DNA from: Virgibacillus_R byunsanensis
GTDB taxonomy: Bacteria > Bacillota > Bacilli > Bacillales > Amphibacillaceae
Direction of reading: 5' to 3'
Assembly (NCBI RefSeq): GCF_042675965.1
Contig: NZ_JBHTKJ010000011.1
Span: 1-64,000, forward strand
Length of the DNA: 64,000 bases
Shown: one piece after another, positions 55,979-64,000 of the stretch
How positions within the stretch are numbered: position 1 is the stretch's first letter
Layout of the letters: every line of letters begins with the position of its first letter
Made by a program: the position numbers and the translations under genes
The notes under the pieces: model-generated
Seen by the model: only the letters and a program-made list of their open reading frames with translations
Databases searched by the model: none
Told to the model about the DNA's origin: nothing

Positions 55979-57391
55979 ATGCAAATTCATGTTGTAGCAC
56001 GTGGTGAATCTTTGTGGCGTATTGCCCAACGTTATGGTACGGATATAAACCAAATTGTATTAGTTAATCAGCTAGCTAATGCTAATCTTTTAGTGATTGG
56101 TCAAACACTAGTTATTCCTGAACCTAATCGTGAATATGTTATTCAAGCAGGTGATAATTTATGGTCTGTTGCCCAGCGTTTTGGTGTAACAGTTCAAGAG
56201 CTTGCAGACGCTAATAACATAAATAATCCATCCCTGATTTACGTTGGTGAAATGCTAATAATCCCTTATTTTCCGCACACAATTCAACCTGGAGAAACCT
56301 TATGGTTGATAGCTCAGCGTTATGGCGTAACCATTAATCAAATTGTTCAAGTTAATAATATCGCAAATCCTTCTCTAATAAATCAAGGTCAGACAATAAG
56401 AATACCTACCCCGGATAGACCTGTCATAGAAATAAATGCATATACCACACGCGTTCGAGAAGAAGGAAGGCAAGAAGTGTTGGCATTAGGAAGAAACTTT
56501 ACGTATCTTTCGCCATTCACGTACAGTATTAATGCTGATGGAACGATTACAGAAATGCGGGAAGCCCCTGTGTTAGAAGCGACTCAGGCTACTAATACTG
56601 CACCACTGCTTGTGTTAACTAACTTTGTGGAAGGGGGATTTGACTCTGATATAGCAGCTATTATTCTTCGAGATGCGAATTTACAAGAAATAGTGATAAC
56701 GAATCTGCTAGAAAAAATGAGATCTAAAGGTTATACAGGTTTAAACATTGATTTTGAATATGTGTACCCTGCAGACCGTGAGAATTATAATTCTTTTTTA
56801 CGTCGAGTGGTCGCCCGTTTACGTCCAGAAGGGTTCACTGTTTCTACAGCACTAGCACCTAAGATTAGGGGTGATCAACCAGGACTGCTTTATGAAGCCC
56901 ATGATTATCCGGCCCATGGGGAAATTGTGGACTTTGTTGTACTCATGACATATGAATGGGGTTGGGCTGGGGGAAGGCCTTGGGCAATTGCACCAATTAG
57001 CGAGGTTCGTAAAGTACTAGATTATGCTGTAACTGTTATTCCTAGAAATAAAATATTGATGGGAATACCATTGTACGGAAGAGATTGGAGAATACCTTGG
57101 GAAGAAGGAACTAGAGCAAGAACTGTCAGCCCACAGGAAGCAGTACAGCTAGCGACAAGCTATGGGGTGGCAATTGAATATGATGACACGTATCAATCAC
57201 CGTTCTTTCGCTATGTTGACGAAACTTCTCAAGAACATGAAGTTTGGTTTGAAGATGCAAGGAGCATGCGGGCTAAATATGACACTGTAATAGAGTATAG
57301 ATTGAGAGGGGCAAGCTACTGGGTTTTGGGCATTCCATTTCCCCAAAATTGGCCAGTACTGCAAAATAATTTTACCGTTAGACAATTTTAA
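55979..57391 (+). CDS. LysM-GH18 spore cortex-type hydrolase (SleL/YaaH-like)
   Basis: A 470-residue protein. Three LysM domains (about 2-46, 50-95, 97-141; each with a GE/GDxLWxIAQRYG start) precede a GH18 catalytic domain with the acid residue in GLNIDFEYV (about residue 260). In bacilli SleL/YaaH is an N-acetylglucosaminidase that degrades cortex fragments on germination. There is no classic signal peptide, as for YaaH, which is packaged from the mother cell. RBS GGGGGAGAG. Three LysM copies instead of two is a minor difference from YaaH. Confidence 0.9.
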   Translation: MQIHVVARGESLWRIAQRYGTDINQIVLVNQLANANLLVIGQTLVIPEPNREYVIQAGDNLWSVAQRFGVTVQELADANNINNPSLIYVGEMLIIPYFPHTIQPGETLWLIAQRYGVTINQIVQVNNIANPSLINQGQTIRIPTPDRPVIEINAYTTRVREEGRQEVLALGRNFTYLSPFTYSINADGTITEMREAPVLEATQATNTAPLLVLTNFVEGGFDSDIAAIILRDANLQEIVITNLLEKMRSKGYTGLNIDFEYVYPADRENYNSFLRRVVARLRPEGFTVSTALAPKIRGDQPGLLYEAHDYPAHGEIVDFVVLMTYEWGWAGGRPWAIAPISEVRKVLDYAVTVIPRNKILMGIPLYGRDWRIPWEEGTRARTVSPQEAVQLATSYGVAIEYDDTYQSPFFRYVDETSQEHEVWFEDARSMRAKYDTVIEYRLRGASYWVLGIPFPQNWPVLQNNFTVRQF

Positions 57392-57407
57392 AATATGGAC
57401 TATTTCC

Positions 57408-57448
57408 CACCTTTGAACGGATATTGTTTCGTGTCAAAGGTGTTTTTT
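57408..57448 (+). terminator. Terminator after the LysM-GH18 gene
   Basis: CACCTTTGA (57408-57416) pairs with TCAAAGGTG (57434-57442) and is followed by T6. Confidence 0.88.
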
Positions 57449-57453
57449 AATTT

Positions 57454-57529
57454 TTAGTAGATAGGAAAGTATAAAACTTTCTTATCTACATAAGTGCAAC
57501 TAAGGCTTGGCGATAAGCCAAGTTTTCTA
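57454..57529 (+). repeat. Two-hairpin repeat, compact copy
   Basis: TAGATAGGAAAGT / ACTTTCTTATCTA forms the left hairpin; AAGTGCAACTAAGG and the CTTGGC-GATAA-GCCAAG right hairpin follow. This is the clearest minimal unit (76 bp). Confidence 0.87.
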
Positions 57530-57742
57530 AAAAAAGGATATTCATGAAGGTTCCAATAAAAATCGATAGCGCATTTTAATGGTAGTTGTTCTATTGATTG
57601 CACAAAAGGAGAATTGACCTCAGTCTTAGAATACGGAGGAAATGAATATGTTGGCATCAACTTATTTCATGAATAGGGATTGGCAAACAAACCGTTAAGG
57701 GAGTTAGAGCTAGGTTTGCTGAAACAGCAGAGAATTTTTTAT
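57530..57742. other. Spacer between two repeats, no supported gene
   Basis: About 210 bp. An 18-codon ORF behind CGGAGGAAA near 57645 is too short to support. No homology was recognised. Confidence 0.4.
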
Positions 57743-57817
57743 TTAGCAGATAAGAAAGTGTAAAACTTTCTTATCTGCATAAGTGCAACTAAGGCTTCCG
57801 CTATTAGCCAATTTTTC
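57743..57817 (+). repeat. Two-hairpin repeat, copy with a perfect left stem
   Basis: GCAGATAAGAAAG pairs perfectly with CTTTCTTATCTGC around TGTAAAA. The sequence difference from 57454 (GC for TA at the stem base, A for G in the stem) is compensated on both arms. The right hairpin is degenerate. Confidence 0.85.
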
Positions 57818-57944
57818 AAAAAAATAAATCCTCTTCATATGTTGAGAAATTCTTTTTCGCCTGCAGTTATCTAACACAGCAGATCCAGATGTTAGTTATT
57901 TTTAAAAGAAGCCAGCTAGAACAGACCACATCTGTTTCGGTTGG

Positions 57945-59154
57945 CTACCTTTTTCGTAATAATGATCTCTTCTCACGTATAAGATCTACCTGTGCAAAAA
58001 GAATTGTATAGACTACGGTAAATAAAATATAGGTGACTCCAACGATAAAACTTAACATTCTTGGTTCAAACACTTCTAAAAGAAATCCTCCTACCCCCAT
58101 GGAGATCCCTAATGTGGTGTTGGAAATCATGGCAGTCAAGCCGAAAAATGCTCCCTGTTTTGATTTTGGGACGACTTTCATAATGATCGTGCTCAAACAA
58201 ATATTGCTAATCCCTCCAACGAACGTGATAAATAAAACAGTTAGAAGAGCGAGTGAAAAGGTGGGGACTATACTTAACAGAACGTGTCCAATACCTTCTA
58301 GTGCTATAAATAAAACAATCAGAGTTAGCAGTTTTCGTTTAAGCAAATTAGAAAAGAAAGAGCTTAGAATAAATCCTAATCCAAGGAAAGCATAAATAAA
58401 TCCAACACCTATTTCTCCCATATGAAAAACATCAAGCGCATAAACACTCATCAATACATTATCTATCCCGTTAGCAAGCGGCATCGTAAACTCAATTATG
58501 ATAAAAGCGATTAAAGCAGAAGATCCCATAATCAGACTTCGAGTTGATGAGGCATGTTGTGTGGGTTTAATGGGATTAATCGCATTTGAATTTGCTGTAG
58601 GAATCGTCATCCTTGATAAAAATAAGGCGGAAAATACAAATGACAAACTATCTAACACAAACGGAACATGTAAACCAAATGTATAGGAAATAATCCCTCC
58701 AGTACTTGAACCGACAACAAGAACCACCCCAACCATTATTTGCTCTATGGCATTTACGTAAAGTATCCGATCCTGCTTCACTAAAGCAGGAATAGAAGAC
58801 ATTCTTGCGGGTGCATATAACGCTTCCCCGGTTGCCAAGCAGAATGCGCTCATATAGACAATCCATACCTGTTCTGGCCCTTGTACAAGCATTGGAGAGA
58901 GAGCAAAGGGAACCCTAATAAGATCAACTGTTATAAGTAATTTATGCTTTGAAAACCGGTCTGCCAGTATACCACCAATGGGTGCTAGTATTAAAAAAGG
59001 CGCCATTCGAATGGCAAAAAGTATTCCAATTGCGAGAGCAGACCCGGTAATTTGGTAAAGTAGGGTAAGGATCGCAACTTGAGTGAATCTATTCCCAATT
59101 CCACTTATAGTACCAGCCCAGAATAATTTTCGATAACTTTTTTCTTGTTTCCAT
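57945..59154 (-). pseudogene. MFS transporter with an N-terminal frameshift
   Basis: The open frame from ATG 59006 encodes 353 residues with about ten helices, but it lacks the first helix and has no ribosome site. The missing N-terminus (WKQEKSYRKLFWAGTISGIG, then NRFTQVAILTLLYQITGSAL) is encoded in frame just upstream (59007-59150) with no start codon. An ATG at 59154 is one base out of frame across an A6 tract (59138-59143 on the minus strand). An A5 tract would give a full MFS protein of about 400 residues. Either a pseudogene, a slippage-dependent gene or a base-call error. Confidence 0.72.
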
Positions 59155-59211
59155 ACCTTTCAATTATTCATATGTGTTCACAACCTTATACAACAACCTA
59201 ATTTAATAATC

Positions 59212-59221
59212 ATCTAATTAG
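59212..59221 (-). promoter_or_regulatory. ATCTAATTAG box upstream of the MFS gene
   Basis: The sequence ATCATCTAATTAG matches the operator-like repeats upstream of the divergent-side regulator gene (59876-59903). It lies about 60 bp before the MFS start, where a regulator would block transcription. Confidence 0.5.
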
Positions 59222-59279
59222 TTTCGGGGAAGAAAACGTTGACTTCACTCATAAAGCCAACGTTGCATTGTGCATAGCT

Positions 59280-59852
59280 CTAAATCAACCACAGTTCCTT
59301 TGGGTTCATTTCATACTCACCAGCTTGTCGGTTCATAAATTGACACATAATAAACTCGCGTCGAATTGTTGCGAAATCTTCATGGAATTGCTTGATGTAC
59401 TCATTAATTTCTCTTTCCTGATAGATTCGCCCTATTTGTAATCCTTTTACAAGGTGTTCCAAGATAATAAGTTTTTTCTTCCGTTGTGCTGGGAGTGATT
59501 TCAGACTTCCATCTTCTAAAAAGAAATTATGAATGACCTTGTACTTTTCTTCATCTGTAACCTCAAATGAATTCAGATCTTTCTTACCCCCAATTCGTAA
59601 AATCGCCTGAGTCATCAGTTCTAGCTTGTTCTCGTTTAAATGAAAATAGATGGTGTTTTTGTCCCGACGTTGATAGATGACATCAATTTCTCTTAATTTG
59701 GTAATATGGTATGAGATAGTAGGAGGTGTTAATCCTAATTTCCCTGAAATTGCCTGCCCATGTAATGGACCATCTTTTAGTAATGCAATAATTTGAATTC
59801 TCGTTTTATCCCCAACTGTTTTATGAAAATTAACGATGCGGTTTAATTGCAT
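59280..59852 (-). CDS. ArsR-type winged-helix regulator fused to a DUF2087 domain
   Basis: A 190-residue protein. The N-terminal winged helix (KTRIQIIALLKDGPLHGQAIS, then TPPTISYHITKLREIDVIYQR) is ArsR/HTH_20-like. Residues about 105-180 (VIHNFFLEDGSLKSLPAQRKK, then EREINEYIKQFHEDFATIRRE) match DUF2087. It lies just upstream of the MFS gene on the same strand and probably controls it. RBS GGAGGGATA. Operator-like ATCTAATTAGAT repeats cover its promoter. Confidence 0.85.
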   Translation of the reverse strand: MQLNRIVNFHKTVGDKTRIQIIALLKDGPLHGQAISGKLGLTPPTISYHITKLREIDVIYQRRDKNTIYFHLNENKLELMTQAILRIGGKKDLNSFEVTDEEKYKVIHNFFLEDGSLKSLPAQRKKKLIILEHLVKGLQIGRIYQEREINEYIKQFHEDFATIRREFIMCQFMNRQAGEYEMNPKELWLI

Positions 59853-59875
59853 ATAATTATATCCCTCCTAAAATC

Positions 59876-59903
59876 ATCTAATTAGATTATAGTCTAATTA
59901 GAT
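59876..59903. promoter_or_regulatory. Tandem ATCTAATTAGAT operators of the ArsR/DUF2087 regulator
   Basis: Two copies, ATCTAATTAGAT (59876-59887) and TCTAATTAGAT (59893-59903), are 17 bp apart centre to centre. The first is a perfect palindrome. They lie between the divergent regulator and DUF3231 genes and recur once before the MFS gene at 59212. Confidence 0.7.
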
Positions 59904-60014
59904 AGATATCTCAATAGGTTAAAAATTCTTATGAATAATGTGGGTGAATCGTGGAAGTATAGTGTTGTGCATGAGAAAGTGACGGCACAATATATGAATT
60001 TAAGGAGGATTGTA

Positions 60015-60512
60015 ATGGGAATTTTAAGTGGAAATCCAACCAATGAACCAATGCATTATGGAGAAGTATTTGGAACTTGGTCATATTTATTGGCTGCAAA
60101 AGGAATGATTGGAGGCTACCAAGTCTTCCTTAACCACACGGGAGATAGTGACTTACATAGGTTGATTGAAGAAGCTATCCACGAAGGACAGCAAGGAATT
60201 AAAGATGTGGAAACATTACTAAAAGAAAATGGAGTGGGGTTACCTCCAGCACCTCCAGAAAGGCCTAATGCTCAACAGGAAAAAATACCAGTGGGAGCAC
60301 GTTTTCAGGATCCGGAAATTTCTGCAGCTGTTTCTAAGGATCTTGCAGCAGGTCTAGTTGTATGTAGTCAAATTATTGGACAGTCAACTCGCGAAGATAT
60401 TGCTATGAAGTTTGGACAAATGCATGTACAAAAAGCAAATCTCGGTGCGAAATTTCTTCGTCTCAACAAAGAAAAAGGATGGTTAGTTGTTCCACCTCTA
60501 CACCAAAATTAG
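60015..60512 (+). CDS. DUF3231 family protein (single-repeat form)
   Basis: A 165-residue helical protein beginning MGILSGNPTNEPMHYGEVFG, which matches DUF3231. Members often have two repeats of this length; here there is one. The His/Glu-rich helices (HYGEVFGTW, FLNHTGDSDLHRLIEEAIHEG) resemble a ferritin-like four-helix bundle. ATG 60015 follows AAGGAGG; the upstream frame to 59931 has no RBS. It is divergent from the ArsR-type gene across the operator region. The function is unknown. Confidence 0.85.
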   Translation: MGILSGNPTNEPMHYGEVFGTWSYLLAAKGMIGGYQVFLNHTGDSDLHRLIEEAIHEGQQGIKDVETLLKENGVGLPPAPPERPNAQQEKIPVGARFQDPEISAAVSKDLAAGLVVCSQIIGQSTREDIAMKFGQMHVQKANLGAKFLRLNKEKGWLVVPPLHQN

Positions 60513-60546
60513 TAGATAAAATAATAAGCGAAAGTAGATCGTATAA

Positions 60547-60577
60547 AAACCACCATAATAATTAGGGTGGTTTTTTA
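60547..60577 (+). terminator. Terminator after the DUF3231 gene
   Basis: AAACCACCATA pairs with TAGGGTGGTTT (one mismatch) and is followed by T-rich sequence. Confidence 0.88.
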
Positions 60578-60639
60578 GTCATTTTTTGTTATTATTAGTA
60601 GTAGAAAAATCAAAAATAATAATAACAACAGGTGATGAA

Positions 60640-61140
60640 ATGGAAGCAAAAATCGTAATTGATGAAATGGTAGCAAAAGACTGGGGACAAGTACGTGATA
60701 TTTATATAGAAGGCATTAACACGGGAAATGCCACATTTGACACAGAAGCACCAAGCTGGGAAAAATGGAACAACGTTCATAGAGAGACATGCAGGTTAGT
60801 TGCACGTGACGGTGAAAACGTAATTGGTTGGGCTGCGTTAAGCTCAGTATCCAGTAAAAAAGCGTACGATGGTGTAGCGGAAGTAAGTATATACTTGAGC
60901 GGAGATAGTACTGGTAGAGGTATTGGTAGTAAGTTATTAAAAGCATTAATAGAAACAAGCGAAGCGAATGGGTTTTGGACTCTACAATCAGGGATCTTCC
61001 CTGAGAATAAATCCAGTATTACGTTACATAAGAATTTTGACTTTACCGAAGTGGGTGTTAGAAAACGGGTTGGACAATTACATGGTGTATGGCGTGATGT
61101 AGTTATGTTAGAGAGAAGGAGTAGTATTGTAGGAGTATAA
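60640..61140 (+). CDS. GNAT N-acetyltransferase, phosphinothricin/methionine-sulfoximine type
   Basis: A 166-residue acetyltransferase. The order RDIYIEGINTGNATFDTEAPSW, GWAALSSVSSKKAYDGVAEVSIYL, the acetyl-CoA loop GRGIGSKLLKALIE and the tail KRVGQLHGVWRDVVMLER follows the PAT/YwnH family, which acetylates phosphinothricin-like amino acids or methionine sulfoximine. ATG 60640 follows AGGTGAT. The upstream frame from 60586 is untranslated leader. It ends 9 bp from the convergent YaiI gene without a visible terminator. Confidence 0.87.
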   Translation: MEAKIVIDEMVAKDWGQVRDIYIEGINTGNATFDTEAPSWEKWNNVHRETCRLVARDGENVIGWAALSSVSSKKAYDGVAEVSIYLSGDSTGRGIGSKLLKALIETSEANGFWTLQSGIFPENKSSITLHKNFDFTEVGVRKRVGQLHGVWRDVVMLERRSSIVGV

Positions 61141-61149
61141 ACTTTCTCC

Positions 61150-61593
61150 TCATACTCCCTCAATAGTTTTTCTGAAGAGTTCCCTAAACTTCATTTTATC
61201 TTCTGCAGTAAAAGGCTTTGGACCTTTCGTGCGTTTACCACTTCGTCTTGCCATCGCGCTGGCATATCGCGTTTCCAACAGAAGATCGATGTTTTCCTGG
61301 GTATACACAAAGCCTTTATGATGAAGCACTGTGCACCCCTTTGATAATCCTAATGAAGCTAGACCATAATCCTGTGTAATAATAAGATCGCCCTTTTGTG
61401 CTAACTTCATAATGCGATAATCCGCAGCATCTGCTCCAGCATCCACATATATTGTCTCCACACCAGGTGCTGGCTCTTCATTTGTAAAATGGGAAAAGCT
61501 TTGCACAAGAACTACTGGTAAATCTAACTTTGATGACTCCTTTATAACAATATCTTTTACCGGACAAGCATCCGCATCCACGTATATCTTCAT
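61150..61593 (-). CDS. YaiI/YqxD family protein (DUF188)
   Basis: A 147-residue protein with the family start MKIYVDADACPVKDIV and a PIN/NYN-like acidic core (VDAGADAADYRIM, LIITQDYGLASL). The tail RRSGKRTKGPKPFTAEDK is conserved. A nuclease-like fold is inferred; the function is unknown. Confidence 0.9.
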   Translation of the reverse strand: MKIYVDADACPVKDIVIKESSKLDLPVVLVQSFSHFTNEEPAPGVETIYVDAGADAADYRIMKLAQKGDLIITQDYGLASLGLSKGCTVLHHKGFVYTQENIDLLLETRYASAMARRSGKRTKGPKPFTAEDKMKFRELFRKTIEGV

Positions 61594-61759
61594 AATTATT
61601 CTCCCAATAAAAATAAATTTCTTTCATTTTATCTAATAGGATAGAGTGGCTTTTGTCAAGTAAGTAAAATGTTTCTTGTTATTCCTTTGGAAAAATCGTT
61701 TTAGAGGAAAACTAGCATTTAAATTATCTAATCCATTTTCTAAAACTTACTTCGATTGA

Positions 61760-61969
61760 ATTGAACCAATCGAAGTAACACCTGAAGACGAGGTGCAATT
61801 CATTACAATTCTTTCCACAGACCGGGCTGATGGAGATAATGAAGTGTTAAAAAATAAAAAGTTCCAGGTTAAATGCAGAGCAAAATATGGATGTAAATTG
61901 CCGGTAAATATCGGAAAAAATAAGAAGCTTGGTAAGTATATATTACTTATCCAAGCTTCATACGTTTAG
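61760..61969 (+). other. Possible remnant of a coding region
   Basis: A 69-codon open frame without a start codon reads IEPIEVTPEDEVQFITILST..., which looks protein-like, and the same frame upstream of a TGA (61757) continues as GKLAFKLSNPFSKTYFD. The last 15 codons run through the minus-strand terminator. It may be a fragment of a decayed gene; no family was recognised. The rest of 61594-61972 shows nothing further. Confidence 0.3.
61914..61957 (-). terminator. Terminator of the DUF2512 gene
   Basis: AAGCTTGGTAAGTA pairs with TACTTATCCAAGCTT. On the minus strand it is followed by a T6 tract (A-run at 61915-61920 of the plus strand). Confidence 0.88.
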
Positions 61970-61972
61970 CAA

Positions 61973-62428
61973 TTACTTATCAGTATGGGGATCATCCAGT
62001 TTCTTTTTGCTAAGTGTTTGTGTATCATTATCTTCTGCGAATTCCGTCTGTAAATCATTGATAGAATGTCTATCTTCAGGTGTTTCTTTAAACCTGTTAG
62101 CAATATAACCATGAATAAATGGTTCGCTGCATGTAATAAGGAAAGCAGATATAATAGAAAGGGTTACAATAGGGATATTTCCCTCTATAAAAACGATTCC
62201 CAATACCCAAAGTGATACGAATGATAAAGCAAAATCTGAGACGGTTGCTGTTACATTACCGAATTTCCGTAGTATAAACATATCACCTACAAGATAAGCA
62301 ACTCCGGTAGTTAACAAACTTATCCAAAACAAGTTATACAAATTAGCATTATGAAAAATACCAAATATAGCGAAAACCGTAAAGGAAATTACGATAAACT
62401 TTAGAACGAGTACCTTAACATGATCCAT
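61973..62428 (-). CDS. DUF2512 (YndM-like) membrane protein
   Basis: A 151-residue protein with four membrane helices in the first 110 residues (VLVLKFIVISFTVFAIFGIF; ISLLTTGVAYLVGDMFIL; FALSFVSLWVLGIVF; VTLSIISAFLITCSEPFIHG). It ends in a hydrophilic tail. This matches the YndM/DUF2512 family found in spore formers. The function is unknown. Confidence 0.85.
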   Translation of the reverse strand: MDHVKVLVLKFIVISFTVFAIFGIFHNANLYNLFWISLLTTGVAYLVGDMFILRKFGNVTATVSDFALSFVSLWVLGIVFIEGNIPIVTLSIISAFLITCSEPFIHGYIANRFKETPEDRHSINDLQTEFAEDNDTQTLSKKKLDDPHTDK

Positions 62429-62562
62429 AGTATAATCTTCCTCTCCTTTTCATTTTGAATGTAGTATTTGTCTAATCGAACTAAATTATGACGTTTTTTA
62501 TATAAGGTGCACGAAATCGATAACCATGCGATAATGGGGGAAAATCAAGTTAGGATGAAATG

Positions 62563-63759
62563 ATGAGTACTATAGTTGATTTAAAAGTGAAAATGGACCA
62601 TATAAATCAATACGAAAATGGCTATCCACTGATCAGTAAAGATTCGATACTAAACGCTAATGATTTAACAAATGAGGGGACTATTGTCCACTTACATAGT
62701 CAGAATGGACAATTTATTGCAAAAGGTTACTATGGGAAACAAAATAAAGGGCTGGGGTGGGTCTTAACGCAGAAAAAGGGTGTAAAAATTGACTTTACTT
62801 TTTTCCGTGACAAGATACTAACAGCTATAAATAAAAGACAAGCTTTCTACAAAGATGAAACTACCAATGCGTTTCGCGTTTTTAACGGGGAAGGTGATGG
62901 TATTGGTGGTTTAACGATTGATTATTTTGATGGGTTTTATTTAATCACCTGGTACAGTGAAGGGATCTATACATTTAAGGATAAAGTTATTCGAGTGCTG
63001 GATGAATTAGGAGATTACAAAGGAATTTATGAAAAGAAACGTTTCGATACGAAGGGTACATATATCGATGATGATGATTTCGTAAAAGGTGAGCGTGGTG
63101 AATTTCCAATTATCGTACAGGAAAATGGAATGAATTATGCTGTTTACTTAAATGATGGAGCAATGGTTGGGATATTCCTGGATCAGCGTGATGTAAGAAA
63201 AGTAATTCGGGATACATATGCTGAAGGGAAAAATGTGCTGAACACATTTTCATATACAGGTGCGTTCTCAGTAGCGGCAGCTCTTGGCGGGTCGAAAAAA
63301 ACGACAAGTGTGGATCTTGCGAAACGCAGTAAAAGTAAGACCATCGAGCAGTTCAGTGTTAATGGAATTGATTATGAACAGCAGGATATTATCGTGATGG
63401 ATGTCTTTGACTATTTTAAATATGCGAAGCGCAAAGAATTGACGTTTGATTTAGTTATTCTCGACCCACCTAGCTTTGCTCGATCCAAAAAACACACGTT
63501 CTCTACGGCCAAGGACTATCCCGCACTGATTAAGGATTGTCTTGAAATCACAGAGAAAAATGGTGTTATCATTGCCTCGACAAATAATGCGACGTTTGGA
63601 ATGAAGAAGTTTAAAAAATTTGCGGAGAAGGCATTTAAGGAAACGAACACAGCCTATAAGATTGTAGAAGAATTTTCGCTGCCAGCAGACTTTCAAGTGA
63701 ACCGGAACTTCCCACAAGGTAATTATTTGAAAGTGTTGGTGCTAAAAAAATTAAATTAA
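62563..63759 (+). CDS. Class I SAM-dependent rRNA methyltransferase (RlmI/YwbD-like)
   Basis: A 398-residue protein with an N-terminal PUA domain (about 1-75), a central EEHEE-like domain and a C-terminal Rossmann methyltransferase domain. Motif I is FSYTGAFSVAAALGG (about 228-242) and the catalytic-region motif is LVILDPPSFARSKK. The family methylates cytosine C5 in 23S rRNA (RlmI). ATG 62563 is slightly better spaced from AGGATG than the adjacent ATG 62560. Confidence 0.9.
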   Translation: MSTIVDLKVKMDHINQYENGYPLISKDSILNANDLTNEGTIVHLHSQNGQFIAKGYYGKQNKGLGWVLTQKKGVKIDFTFFRDKILTAINKRQAFYKDETTNAFRVFNGEGDGIGGLTIDYFDGFYLITWYSEGIYTFKDKVIRVLDELGDYKGIYEKKRFDTKGTYIDDDDFVKGERGEFPIIVQENGMNYAVYLNDGAMVGIFLDQRDVRKVIRDTYAEGKNVLNTFSYTGAFSVAAALGGSKKTTSVDLAKRSKSKTIEQFSVNGIDYEQQDIIVMDVFDYFKYAKRKELTFDLVILDPPSFARSKKHTFSTAKDYPALIKDCLEITEKNGVIIASTNNATFGMKKFKKFAEKAFKETNTAYKIVEEFSLPADFQVNRNFPQGNYLKVLVLKKLN

Positions 63760-63789
63760 GTTATATATCAAGAAAAGACAGGTGATACG

Positions 63790-64000
63790 ATGGATTTTGA
63801 TATAAACCATTTATCTTTTTACCTTATACAGGTAGAAGATGACGATAAACGATATAAACATTTTCAAACCTTGGATAAGACAAGTTATCAACAAAATCCG
63901 ATAAAAACATTTCTCGACGGCGAATTAGCAAAGATTGTAAAACGAAAGGTCGACCGTCATGCAAAGTCGGAAGGCGCTCCAACAAAAATAGGTCGATTCA
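63790..64000 (+). CDS. DUF3900-like protein, truncated by the window end
   Basis: The first 70 codons of a gene starting at ATG 63790 behind AGGTGAT. The start MDFDINHLSFYLIQVEDDDK and the block FLDGELAKIVKRKVDRHAKS resemble, from memory, the DUF3900 family of Bacillaceae. The 3' end lies outside the window, so the assignment is tentative. Confidence 0.6.
   Translation, partial: MDFDINHLSFYLIQVEDDDKRYKHFQTLDKTSYQQNPIKTFLDGELAKIVKRKVDRHAKSEGAPTKIGRF

Overview
The window is a low-GC Firmicutes chromosome segment. The gene set (sigW-rsiW, cdaA-cdaR-glmM, glmS with its ribozyme, ytxJ, a Spo0E-like protein, a SleL/YaaH-like LysM cortex hydrolase) points to a spore-forming Bacillaceae. A complete mevalonate block and an osmoprotectant ABC transporter suggest a halotolerant Oceanobacillus/Virgibacillus-like genus; the genus is inferred from content, not from any alignment.

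Layout. 1-3262: end of an rRNA operon (5S), two tRNAs, a TIGR02206 membrane protein and fabI on the minus strand, then a six-tRNA array (Glu, Val, Thr, Tyr, Gln, Lys). In this array tRNA-Thr and tRNA-Lys are each preceded by a truncated copy of their own 5' half plus a shared structured spacer. 3502-7906: mevalonate pathway (mvaA, mevalonate kinase, mvaD, phosphomevalonate kinase). 8096-15323: arginase, a CPBP protease, a Spo0E-like peptide, sigW-rsiW behind a textbook SigW promoter, and cdaA-cdaR-glmM (c-di-AMP synthesis and cell-wall precursor). 15371-20212: a 560-bp repeat, an S9 peptidase, and the glmS ribozyme with glmS. 20279-30816: small hydrophilic ORFs, an EndoIII-family glycosylase, HelD, EcsC-like, YjbQ, YtxJ, an AEC transporter, and a TetR-controlled ABC-2 exporter.

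31164-44169 is the most striking part: about 15 tightly packed co-directional genes that look like one nitrate-respiration operon. It is not of the NarGHJI type. It holds a NarI/DsrM-like membrane cytochrome b with a CxxC/CxxC tail, a cytoplasmic Nap/Nas-type molybdoenzyme, a four-cluster ferredoxin subunit, a Tat-signal Rieske protein, three unknown small proteins, a NarK transporter fused to a PAS domain, a sensor-less histidine kinase, a NarL-type regulator, an NreA-like GAF protein, a second kinase with duplicated PAS domains, and moaA-moeB-moaE-moaD for molybdenum cofactor.

44314-64000: DUF3891, a CvfC-like HEAT protein, an Opu-type osmoprotectant transporter behind a probable attenuator, a PadR-DUF1700-DUF4173 membrane cluster preceded by a helically phased CGCGGA array, an UppS paralogue with a CYP152 peroxygenase, repeats and a decayed isochorismatase, a SleL-like hydrolase, a frameshifted MFS gene with its ArsR/DUF2087 regulator, and housekeeping genes up to a truncated DUF3900-like ORF. 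No transposase, integrase, phage gene or CRISPR array is visible. Accessory character comes from interspersed non-coding repeats: two near-identical 560-bp copies, one diverged copy, and five copies of a two-hairpin repeat.
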